Positions 1 to 6,128 of a DNA stretch of 6,790 nt are shown in pieces. The stretch comes from an uncultured Clostridia bacterium (GTDB lineage: Bacteria; Bacillota; Clostridia; Christensenellales; Aristaeellaceae): the NCBI GenBank assembly GCA_934663625.1, contig CAKUKP010000105.1, positions 1 to 6,790 of the forward strand, in the 5' to 3' direction. Under the pieces are notes generated by a model. That model worked only from the letters and a program-made list of their open reading frames with translations, ran no database searches and had not been told where the DNA came from. The stretch's first letter is position 1. The number at the start of each line of letters is the position of its first letter. Made by a program: the position numbers and the translations under genes.

Positions 1-417
1 ATTACGCACGATCTGGGTGTAATCGCCGATATGTGCGATGAGGTCGTGGTCATGTACGCGGGCAGCATCTGCGAACGCGGCACGGCGGACGCGATCTTCT
101 ATCGCCCGCGGCACGAATATACGAAAGGTCTGCTGCGCTCCATCCCGAATATCGACAGCGATGATAAGGAGCGCCTGATTCCGATTTCCGGAACGCCCAT
201 CGATCTTCTGTGCATGCCCTCCGGCTGTCCCTTCGCGCCGCGCTGCGAACGCGCCATGAAGCAATGCCTTACGGCCCGCGCGCCCGAGGTTTTCGTGGGG
301 AAGGATCACATTTCCGCGTGCTGGATGAACTATAAAGAGGGCATGGAGCGCAATCTGATCGAGGCCGATGAAGCGGGCAACATCGTGCGCATCAATCTGG
401 ACGGAGGCGAAGCGTGA
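1..417 (+). CDS. oppD: Oligopeptide/dipeptide ABC transporter ATPase, OppD/DppD type (3' part only)
   Basis: Only the last 138 residues are in the window; the reading frame is open from base 1 and the gene begins upstream. The fragment opens with ITHDLGVIADMCDEV, which is the H-loop (His at fragment residue 3) and the strand after Walker B of an ABC ATPase, followed by the VVMYAG segment typical of this family. The C-terminal oligopeptide-transporter extension follows (HEYTKGLLRSIP, then PSGCPFAPRC). Four cysteines spaced C-X5-C-X6-C-X17-C (fragment residues 76, 82, 89, 107) match the extension that binds a 4Fe-4S cluster in the DppD-type ATPase structure. The protein would work in the cytoplasm, paired with the downstream OppF, to power peptide uptake. 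Its stop codon overlaps the OppF start (TGATG), so the two are translationally coupled. Substrate is inferred from family only; nickel or other family 5 importers are possible. Confidence 0.93.
   Translation: MTHDLGVIADMCDEVVVMYAGSICERGTADAIFYRPRHEYTKGLLRSIPNIDSDDKERLIPISGTPIDLLCMPSGCPFAPRCERAMKQCLTARAPEVFVGKDHISACWMNYKEGMERNLIEADEAGNIVRINLDGGEA
403..407 (+). promoter_or_regulatory. Ribosome binding site deciding the oppF start
   Basis: GGAGG lies inside the last codons of the upstream ATPase gene. It sits 9 bases before the ATG at 417 and 6 bases before an in-frame GTG at 414. Either start is usable and gives proteins differing by one residue; ATG 417 is preferred because it is the stronger codon and forms the common TGATG junction. 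Confidence 0.7.
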
Positions 418-1388
418 TGAGCGAGAAGAATCTGGTAGAAGTCAAGGGCTTGAAGGAGTATTTTCCCATCACCACCGGCTTTATGAAAACCACGATGCTC
501 AAGGCCGTGGACGATGTAAGCTTCAGCATCCGCAAGGGCGAAACGCTGGGTCTGGTCGGCGAATCCGGCTGCGGCAAAACCACGGTGGGCAGAACGCTTC
601 TGCACCTGTACAAGCCCACCGCCGGCGAGATTTATTTCGATGGCAAGCTGGTCGATAAAAAGACGCTGCCCGAATATCACCGCCGCGCGCAGATGGTGTT
701 TCAGGATCCCTATTCTTCGCTGAACCCGCGCATGACGGTCGGCGATATCGTGGCGGAGCCGATCGACATTCATAAGCTTTGCCAAACCAGGCAGGAGCGC
801 GCCGATCGCGTGCACGAGCTTTTGCAGACCGTCGGCATCTCCGGCGAACAGGCGACGAGGTACGCGCATGAATTCTCCGGCGGACAGCGCCAGCGCATCG
901 GCATCGCCCGCGCATTGGCTTCCAATCCGGAATTCATCGTATGCGATGAACCGGTCAGCGCGCTGGATGTTTCCATTCAGGCGCAGGTGATCAACATGCT
1001 GGAGGATCTGCAGGCGCAGATGGGCTTGAGTTATCTGTTCATCGCGCACGATCTTTCGGTGGTCAAGCACATTTCGAACCGCATCGCAGTTATGTATCTG
1101 GGCAGAATCGTGGAAATGGCGACTTCTGTAGAACTGCACCGCCATCCGCTGCATCCGTATACGGTATCGCTGCTTTCCGCGGTGCCGATGCCGGATCCCA
1201 AACGCGCGCGCGAATCGCACCGCATCGTGCTGCAGGGCGATGTACCCAGCCCGATGAACATGCCCTCCGGCTGCGCGTTCCGCACCCGCTGCCGCTACGC
1301 CACCGCGCAGTGCGCCGAAAGCTGCCCCGCCATGCGCGAGGTATCGCCCGGACACTTCGTGGCGTGCCACAACTACGAAAACGTGTAA
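417..1388 (+). CDS. oppF: Oligopeptide/dipeptide ABC transporter ATPase, OppF/DppF type
   Basis: The 323-residue cytoplasmic ATPase has the usual length for OppF and should form the heterodimer with the preceding OppD-type subunit to drive peptide import. All ABC motifs are visible in order: Walker A GESGCGKT (residues 48-55), Q-loop in MVFQDPYSSLNP (Gln96), signature FSGGQRQRIGIARAL (from residue 153), Walker B FIVCDEP with Asp177 and catalytic Glu178, and H-loop FIAHDLSVV with His211. The KEYFPI and FMKTTMLKAVDDVSF segments near the N terminus are typical of OppF/DppF. The C-terminal extension has cysteines 286, 292, 299 and 317 in the same C-X5-C-X6-C-X17-C spacing as the OppD fragment, plus an extra Cys303. 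The start is ATG 417 (GTG 414 is possible). It looks fully functional. The exact substrate cannot be read from the sequence. Confidence 0.96.
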   Translation: MSEKNLVEVKGLKEYFPITTGFMKTTMLKAVDDVSFSIRKGETLGLVGESGCGKTTVGRTLLHLYKPTAGEIYFDGKLVDKKTLPEYHRRAQMVFQDPYSSLNPRMTVGDIVAEPIDIHKLCQTRQERADRVHELLQTVGISGEQATRYAHEFSGGQRQRIGIARALASNPEFIVCDEPVSALDVSIQAQVINMLEDLQAQMGLSYLFIAHDLSVVKHISNRIAVMYLGRIVEMATSVELHRHPLHPYTVSLLSAVPMPDPKRARESHRIVLQGDVPSPMNMPSGCAFRTRCRYATAQCAESCPAMREVSPGHFVACHNYENV

Positions 1389-1475
1389 TCTGCGCGTTTT
1401 CACATTCATTCGCTTCATCCGTCCGAATTTCGGGCGCGTATGAATACAACACATCCATATGGAGGAGGAACAGTC
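1389..1475 (+). other. Leader between oppF and oppA, no clear promoter
   Basis: This 87-base gap has no good -35/-10 pair that I can find. TTCACA at 1399-1404 is a poor candidate with nothing convincing 17 bases downstream. A short imperfect hairpin at 1420-1436 (7 pairs including one G-T, ATT loop) is not followed by a T run, so it is not a standard terminator. It could be an RNA processing or stability element that separates oppA expression from the ATPase genes, but this is only a suggestion. Confidence 0.35.
1461..1469 (+). promoter_or_regulatory. Strong ribosome binding site of oppA
   Basis: GGAGGAGGA is a near-ideal Shine-Dalgarno sequence 6 bases before ATG 1476. It decides the start: the in-frame ATG at 1440 would add 12 residues ahead of the signal peptide and has no comparable site. 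Confidence 0.9.
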
Positions 1476-3245
1476 ATGAAAAAGGTACTTGCTCTGGTTC
1501 TGTCCATGCTGATGGTTCTGTCCTTTGGCGCGATCTCCGCATCCGCAGAGGGCGAAATTATCGAAGTTATGTACGGTGGCGGCACGCCCGAGTCCCTCGA
1601 CCCGGCGCTCAACTCCGCGTCTACCGGTTCCAACACCATCCGTCTGGCGTTCTGCGGCCTGCTGGGCACGCAGGTAGTGGACGGCGAAGTGTTCACGAAC
1701 CAGCCCGAACTGGCAGAATCCTACACGGTCTCCGAGGATGGTCTGGTGTATACCTTCGTTCTCCGCGAGAACCTGAAGTGGTCCGATGGCTCCGATTTCT
1801 TCGCAAGCGATTTTGTGAAGAGCTGGAACCGCGCTGCCAGCCCTGAACTGGGTGCGGACTACGGCTATCTGTTCGACTACATCGCCCACAACGAGGATGG
1901 CACGCTGAACGTGGTTGCCGATGATGAAGCGCGCACGCTGGTCGTGACTCTGGCAGATCCCTGCGCATACTTCCTCGATCTGTGCGGCTTCCCGACCTAC
2001 TATCCGGTCAAGGTGGATCTGGCGGACGATGCGGGCGCATGGGCGACCGATCCTGCAAAGTACATCGGCATGGGCCCGTTCCGCATGACTTCCTATGCGG
2101 TTGACGATGCTGCCATGTTCGAAAAGAACCCCTACTACTGGAATGCCGATAAGGTATCCCTGGGCGGCGTGAAGGCGCATTTTGCCGAGGACTCCGTGGC
2201 AATCCTGTCCGCTTATGAATCCGGCGCGGTTTCCTTCATCGAAAGCATGGATCCCGCTGAGTTCGAACGTCTGTCTGCCGAATACGGCGATGAACTGGTG
2301 ATGGGCGAACAGCTGGGCACCTACTATGTGCTGTTCAACGTCCATAAGGATATGTCCCCCGAAGGCAAGACCCTGACCATTCAGGAGCAGTCCAAGGTTC
2401 GTCAGGCACTGGGCATGCTGATCAATCGTCAGGACGAAGTGGATTACGTCACCATGGGCGGCGAAGTTGCAGCGACCGGTTTCTTCCCGGAGATGCTGTC
2501 CGACGGCTATAACGAGAACGTTCGCGAAGCACCGGAATACAGCACCTGGTACGAAGGCACCGCAACGCCCTCCGAAGAAAATGAAATGTACACCCAGGAT
2601 CAGGTGGAAGCCATCAAGATGCTGATCGACGTTGGCTACAGCTACACCGGTTCCATCGAAGGCGGCGATATCCAGTTCACCGATGTTCCTTCCTTCGAAT
2701 TCTCCTTCAACCAGAACGCCACCAACTCCGCCATCATCCAGTACGTACAGGAATGCTGGAACATGGTCGGCATCACCGGCGTGATCAACACCGAAGCATG
2801 GGCCACCCTGCAGATCAAGCTGGGCAAGGGCGATGCGGAAGCGGCGCGCATGGGCTGGGTTGCAGACTTCAACGATTGCGTAAACTTCCTTGAGATCTTC
2901 ATCTCCGAATCCGGCAACAACTATCCGCGTCTGGGTCAGGATGTTGGCGAATACACCAGATACACCGAGAACACCAAGGACGCGGGCCTCGGCGCATATT
3001 GGGGACTTGAAGGCAACCAGACCTGGGCGGAATGCTACGATGCGCTGGTTGATGAAATCAAGGCGGAAACCGATCCCGCGACCCGCGCGCAGAAGTGCGC
3101 AGACGCAGAGCGCATCCTGATGGCGACCGGCGCGGTTGCCCCGCTGCACTTCTACGTCAATCCCTATATGTGCAAGTCGAACGTTCATAACATGACCGTT
3201 CTGAACACCGGCGACGTCGTATGGAACTACGCGACCGTCGACTAA
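1476..3245 (+). CDS. oppA: Peptide ABC transporter substrate-binding protein (family 5, OppA-like), not a lipoprotein
   Basis: The 589-residue protein is an extracellular solute-binding protein of family 5, the receptor that delivers peptides to the importer powered by the two upstream ATPases. The N terminus is a Sec signal peptide: MKK, a hydrophobic stretch (about residues 4-19), then a signal peptidase I type site ASA (22-24) before Glu25. There is no cysteine at the cleavage site, so it is not predicted to be lipid-anchored. Mature-chain landmarks are the opening GGGTPESLDPALNS, KWSDGSDFFASDFVKSWNRA (family motif near residues 97-116), and TDPAKYIGMGPFRMTSY. Length is in the normal OppA range and there is no truncation. 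The GGAGGAGGA site and a codon choice rich in TTC and TCC suggest strong expression. A hairpin terminator follows within 30 bases. The ligand is not determinable; peptide is inferred from the neighbours. Confidence 0.94.
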   Translation: MKKVLALVLSMLMVLSFGAISASAEGEIIEVMYGGGTPESLDPALNSASTGSNTIRLAFCGLLGTQVVDGEVFTNQPELAESYTVSEDGLVYTFVLRENLKWSDGSDFFASDFVKSWNRAASPELGADYGYLFDYIAHNEDGTLNVVADDEARTLVVTLADPCAYFLDLCGFPTYYPVKVDLADDAGAWATDPAKYIGMGPFRMTSYAVDDAAMFEKNPYYWNADKVSLGGVKAHFAEDSVAILSAYESGAVSFIESMDPAEFERLSAEYGDELVMGEQLGTYYVLFNVHKDMSPEGKTLTIQEQSKVRQALGMLINRQDEVDYVTMGGEVAATGFFPEMLSDGYNENVREAPEYSTWYEGTATPSEENEMYTQDQVEAIKMLIDVGYSYTGSIEGGDIQFTDVPSFEFSFNQNATNSAIIQYVQECWNMVGITGVINTEAWATLQIKLGKGDAEAARMGWVADFNDCVNFLEIFISESGNNYPRLGQDVGEYTRYTENTKDAGLGAYWGLEGNQTWAECYDALVDEIKAETDPATRAQKCADAERILMATGAVAPLHFYVNPYMCKSNVHNMTVLNTGDVVWNYATVD

Positions 3246-3271
3246 GCTTCGGCTGATATAGGAAGCCTTTT

Positions 3272-3299
3272 AAGACCGTCCCGCAAGGGGCGGTCTTTT
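3272..3299 (+). terminator. Rho-independent terminator after oppA
   Basis: An 11-bp stem (3272-3282 with 3287-3297, one G-T pair) closes on a GCAA tetraloop and runs into TTTT. It lies 26 bases after the oppA stop and just before the cob promoter, so it separates the two transcription units. Confidence 0.92.
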
Positions 3300-3318
3300 G
3301 CATGGCGGTGGAAGCGCG

Positions 3319-3380
3319 TTGGAATACTTGAAGTTCTTACATGGATGTGCTATAATTCAGCGTGTTGAAGTATTGGAATT
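3319..3380 (+). repeat. Paired heptamers flanking the cob promoter, possible operator
   Basis: TTGGAAT and TTGAAGT occur at 3319-3325 and 3328-3334, and again in swapped order at 3373-3379 and 3365-3371. As a result AATACTT (3323-3329) and AAGTATT (3368-3374) form an inverted repeat around the -10 and start site. The placement is what a repressor operator or looping site could have, but short AT-rich words in a promoter can recur by chance, and no regulator gene is in the window. Confidence 0.4.
3328..3356 (+). promoter_or_regulatory. Sigma-A-type promoter with extended -10, driving the cob operon
   Basis: TTGAAG (3328-3333) and a consensus TATAAT (3351-3356) are separated by exactly 17 bases, with TG at 3348-3349 giving an extended -10. 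Transcription should start near 3363, leaving a leader of only about 32 bases before cobT. That is far too short for a cobalamin riboswitch. The -35 lies inside a short repeat block described separately. Confidence 0.88.
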
Positions 3381-3394
3381 TCGAGGTTTAATGC

Positions 3395-4474
3395 ATGAAT
3401 CCCTATGAAATACAGATCGACGCGCTGAATGCCGAAGCGATGGAACGGGCGGCGGCGCGGCAGAATGCGCTGGCGAAGCCGCCGAAGAGTCTGGGCGTAT
3501 TGGAGGAAATTTCCATCCGCTGGGCGGGCATTACGGGCGGCAGGATCGACGGCGCAAAAAAACGGCGCGTGCTGATCTTCGCATCGGATAACGGCGTGGT
3601 GGCGGAGGGCGTTGCCTCCGCGCCGCAATCGGTAACACTGGCGCAGACCATCAATTTTACGCGCGGGCTGACCGGCGTGGCGGTGCTGGCGAAGCATTAC
3701 AATACGGAGCTGTACATTACCGATGTGGGCATCAACGCAGATTTCGCCTGCGCCGGCGTGCACGATTGTAAGATCGCAAAGGGCACGAAAAACATCGCCC
3801 GTGAACCGGCGATGACGCGTACTCAGGCATTGCGCGCCATCGAAATCGGCCGCGCGGCGGCGCATCGGGCGGCGCAGGACGGCATGGATGTGATCGGCGT
3901 CGGCGAAATGGGCATCGGAAATACCACCACGTCCAGCGCGATTCTGTCCTGCCTTTTGCATCTGCCCGCGGAGGAAACCGTGGGGCGCGGCGGCGGCGTA
4001 AATGATTCCGGCTTTGCCCGCAAAAAACAGATCATCGATGATGCGATCGCGCGGATGCAGCCCGACGCAAACGATATTGTGGATGTGCTTTCCAAGGTGG
4101 GCGGCTTCGATATCGCCGCGATGTGCGGCGCGTTTCTGGGCGCGGCGGAGATGCATCTGCCGGTGGTGGTGGACGGCTATATTTCCGCGGTGGCGGCGCT
4201 GTGCGCCCATCGAATCAATGCGCGCTGCGCCGATTATTGCTTTGCATCGCACGTATCTGCGGAGCGCGGCTATGCGCTGGCGATTCGCGAAATGAATCTA
4301 AAGCCCATGTTGCTGCTGGAAATGCGGCTGGGCGAGGGCAGCGGCTGTCCGATCGCCTTTGAAATCATCGATTCGGCGCTTTCCGTGCTGCGCAATATGG
4401 CGACGTTTGAAGAGGCGCGCATCGATGATGATTACCTTGCGGAGATTCGCGCCGAGCGCCGGTTTCAGAGGTGA
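3395..4474 (+). CDS. cobT: Nicotinate-nucleotide:dimethylbenzimidazole phosphoribosyltransferase
   Basis: CobT transfers the phosphoribosyl group of nicotinate mononucleotide to the lower-ligand base (such as 5,6-dimethylbenzimidazole), giving alpha-ribazole 5'-phosphate for cobalamin. The 359-residue length is typical of the family. Motifs include LAKPPKSLGVLEE (27-39), FASDNGVVAEGV, GEMGIGNTTTSSA (170-182, with Glu171 matching a known active-site Glu), VGRGGGVNDSGFARK (196-210), LSKVGGFDIAAMCGAFLGAA (232-251), and RLGEGSG (311-317), where Glu314 corresponds to the catalytic Glu317 of the Salmonella enzyme. The start is ATG 3395, with GAGG at 3383-3386 eight bases upstream; an out-of-frame ATG at 3391 ends after five codons. 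It is first in the operon, three bases before cobU. The base it prefers cannot be read from sequence. Confidence 0.97.
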   Translation: MNPYEIQIDALNAEAMERAAARQNALAKPPKSLGVLEEISIRWAGITGGRIDGAKKRRVLIFASDNGVVAEGVASAPQSVTLAQTINFTRGLTGVAVLAKHYNTELYITDVGINADFACAGVHDCKIAKGTKNIAREPAMTRTQALRAIEIGRAAAHRAAQDGMDVIGVGEMGIGNTTTSSAILSCLLHLPAEETVGRGGGVNDSGFARKKQIIDDAIARMQPDANDIVDVLSKVGGFDIAAMCGAFLGAAEMHLPVVVDGYISAVAALCAHRINARCADYCFASHVSAERGYALAIREMNLKPMLLLEMRLGEGSGCPIAFEIIDSALSVLRNMATFEEARIDDDYLAEIRAERRFQR

Positions 4475-4477
4475 AGC

Positions 4478-5008
4478 ATGCATACGTTTATTTCCGGCGG
4501 TTGTAAAAACGGAAAATCCTATTACGCCCAGCACATCGCCCGCGCGCAGGGCGCGCCGCTCTACTATGTGGCGACGATGATTTCCACCGGCGCGGAGGAC
4601 GATGCGCGCATCGCGCGCCACATCCGCGATCGCGAAGGCTGGGGCTTTACCACCATCGAATGCGGGCGAAATATTCTAAGCTGTCTGGATCGCGCCGACC
4701 CGAACGGTTCCTATCTGCTGGACAGCGTAACGGCGCTGCTCGCCAATGAAATGTTTGCGGATACCGGCTTTGATGCGGACGCGGGCCTGCGCGTCGCGGA
4801 TCAGCTTACTGAGTTTTTGCGCCGAACGAAAAGCGCGGTGCTGGTATCGGATTATATCTACGGCGATGCGCGGCGCTTTGATACATGGACGGAAAACTAC
4901 CGACGCGCGCTGGCGCATGTGGATCGCGCGCTGGCGGCAGCGTGCGATAATGTGCTGGAGGTGTCCTCCGGTTGTGTGATCTGCCATAAGGGGGTGCGAA
5001 TCGTATGA
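4478..5008 (+). CDS. cobU: Adenosylcobinamide kinase / adenosylcobinamide-phosphate guanylyltransferase (divergent CobU)
   Basis: The 176-residue protein has CobU length and should phosphorylate adenosylcobinamide and then form adenosylcobinamide-GDP. The P-loop is GGCKNGKS (residues 7-14). Next come LYYVATM (28-34) and RIARHIRDR (44-52), whose His48 is in the region of the guanylylated histidine of Salmonella CobU. YLLDSVTALLANEM (79-92) matches the family's LLDC-T--L-N segment. The loop that normally reads NEVGxGIVP is SDYIYGDAR here (124-132). The rest aligns without gaps through YRRALAHVDRALAAACDNV, so this is a real sequence change and not a frameshift. From memory, similar SDYIY versions occur in other Clostridia. 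GAGG (4468-4471) sits six bases before ATG 4478. The stop overlaps the cobS start (ATGA). Function is likely, but dual activity is not certain given the altered loop. Confidence 0.9.
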   Translation: MHTFISGGCKNGKSYYAQHIARAQGAPLYYVATMISTGAEDDARIARHIRDREGWGFTTIECGRNILSCLDRADPNGSYLLDSVTALLANEMFADTGFDADAGLRVADQLTEFLRRTKSAVLVSDYIYGDARRFDTWTENYRRALAHVDRALAAACDNVLEVSSGCVICHKGVRIV

Positions 5009-5745
5009 TGGTGTTTTGGACTGCGTTTTGCATGTGCGTTTCGATGTTTACCGTGCTGCCCGCGCCGCGGGCTGCGTGGAACGATGAACTTACGCCGCTG
5101 CGCACGGCATGTTTGCCGCTGGTGGGGCTGTTGATCGGCGCGCTGTGGCTGGGCATCGCGTATCTGGCGCGCTGGCTGCTGCCGCACGCGCTGAGTTCGG
5201 CGGTGATCGCCGCCGTGCCGATGGCGCTGACCGGATGCATGCACATCGATGGATTTATGGATACGGCGGATGCGCTGATGTCGTGGCGCGATCGCGAAGA
5301 AAAGCTGCGCATTTTGAAGGATGTGCACGCGGGATCGTTCGCCGTGATTCTCGTGGCGCTCGCGCTTATGTTCCAGTTCGCGGCGTGCATGAGCGCAGAT
5401 AAGCTGTTTTCGCTTTTGCTGATCCCCGTAATCAGCCGTGTTGGTTCCGCATGGTGCGTGCTGCGCCTGCCCGCGCTGGGACACAGCCAGTATGCGCAGA
5501 ATGAACAGAAGCGGGTATCGAAATCACTGAGCTACATCGTGGCGGGCGTGGGCGCGCTGGCGCTGCTGCTCATGCTGATCTTCGGCGGCTGGCGGTCGCT
5601 GCTGACCGGCGCTGCGACGGCGGCGGGCTATGCGTTTGCCATGTGGCGCTGCGTGAAGGCGCTGGGCGGCGTATCCGGCGATCTGGCGGGCTTTTCGCTG
5701 GTGATCGCGGAATTATGCGGGTTGATCGTGCTCGCGATTGTGTGA
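5005..5745 (+). CDS. cobS: Adenosylcobinamide-GDP ribazoletransferase (cobalamin synthase)
   Basis: CobS is an integral membrane enzyme that joins adenosylcobinamide-GDP to alpha-ribazole (or its phosphate), the step that attaches the lower ligand. The 246-residue length is normal. The key acidic motif HIDGFMDTADAL (residues 80-91, with Asp82, Asp86 and Asp89 as likely metal ligands) and LRILKDVHAGSFAV (101-114, the family's K-D--GAFG segment) are both present. Near the C terminus GGVSGDLAGF (221-230) matches the family's second GD motif. Hydrophobic segments fall at about 35-58, 62-79, 112-127, 133-153, 177-195 and 229-246. ATG 5005 overlaps the cobU stop as ATGA, with a purine-rich AAGGGGG at 4988-4994. 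An alternative ATG at 5008 would be further from that site and remove one residue. Confidence 0.96.
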   Translation: MMVFWTAFCMCVSMFTVLPAPRAAWNDELTPLRTACLPLVGLLIGALWLGIAYLARWLLPHALSSAVIAAVPMALTGCMHIDGFMDTADALMSWRDREEKLRILKDVHAGSFAVILVALALMFQFAACMSADKLFSLLLIPVISRVGSAWCVLRLPALGHSQYAQNEQKRVSKSLSYIVAGVGALALLLMLIFGGWRSLLTGAATAAGYAFAMWRCVKALGGVSGDLAGFSLVIAELCGLIVLAIV

Positions 5746-5753
5746 GGAAAGAA

Positions 5754-6128
5754 ATGATTTTTGTATTTGGCGGCGCGTATCAGGGAATGCGCGAATATGC
5801 GCGCGATGCGCTGGGCGCGAAGGATTTTTGCGAATTGACATCGGACGCGCGCGAGATCGATTTTTCCCGCGGCGCGGTATGCGGGCTGGAACAGTTCGTG
5901 CTGGGCTGCGTGCAGCGCGGCGAAAGCGCGATCGATTATCTGGAAGCGCATCGGGATGCATGGAAGGGATGCATCCTGATCGGCATGGATTTTTCGTGCG
6001 GACTTGTGCCCATGGATGCGCAGGAGCGGCTCTGGCGCGAGGAAAACGGGCGGCTCAACAATTATATCGCATCGCACGCGGAGCGCGTTGTGCGGCTGTT
6101 CTGCGGGCTTCCGCAGCAGATCAAATGA
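5754..6128 (+). CDS. Short CobU-like protein with degenerate P-loop
   Basis: This 124-residue protein is related to CobU but is about 50 residues shorter. It starts MIFVFGGAYQGMREYA, which occupies the place of a CobU P-loop (GGxxxGKS), but Met12 and Arg13 replace the Lys and Ser needed for phosphate binding. The C-terminal half keeps the CobU pattern: ILIGMDFSCGLVP (74-86) stands where CobU has VLVTNEVGMGIVP, and RLWREENGRLNNYIA (92-106) where CobU has R-FRD--GR-NQ-LA. The segment with the guanylylated histidine has no counterpart. GAGG (5744-5747) lies six bases before ATG 5754; the frame extends upstream but only as overlap with cobS. The gene sits eight bases after cobS and overlaps the phosphatase start (ATGA). 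It may be a non-catalytic partner or regulator of CobU, or an enzyme with another role. Family membership is fairly secure; function is inference. Confidence 0.82.
   Translation: MIFVFGGAYQGMREYARDALGAKDFCELTSDAREIDFSRGAVCGLEQFVLGCVQRGESAIDYLEAHRDAWKGCILIGMDFSCGLVPMDAQERLWREENGRLNNYIASHAERVVRLFCGLPQQIK

Noticed and set aside
1420..1436. Hairpin after oppF considered as a terminator
   Set aside because: Only seven pairs with one G-T and no T run after it.
330..3188. A very long open frame on the - strand opposite oppF and oppA
   Set aside because: Its translation is rich in His, Arg, Ala and Gly with no recognisable domain, it crosses a real intergenic gap, and it is exactly antisense to two genes with complete motifs. 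It is a composition shadow of GC-rich codons.
3357..3394. Cobalamin riboswitch in the cobT leader
   Set aside because: The leader is about 32 bases, and no B12-box-like sequence is seen there or in the 60 bases before it, which hold the terminator and promoter.
3350..4252. A 300-codon open frame on the - strand opposite cobT
   Set aside because: Same Arg/His/Ala-rich shadow composition, no ribosome binding site or family motif, and it runs into the cob promoter on the wrong strand.
5643..5753. Earlier start for the CobU-like protein
   Set aside because: It would overlap cobS by over 100 bases; ATG 5754 has a good GAGG site and begins exactly at the CobU-type first strand.
5738..6124. An upstream in-frame extension of the phosphatase gene covering the short CobU-like gene
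   Set aside because: The added residues are Arg/Ala-rich and out of frame with the well-supported CobU-like protein. The histidine phosphatase fold begins at ATG 6125 with MIVYLLRHG.
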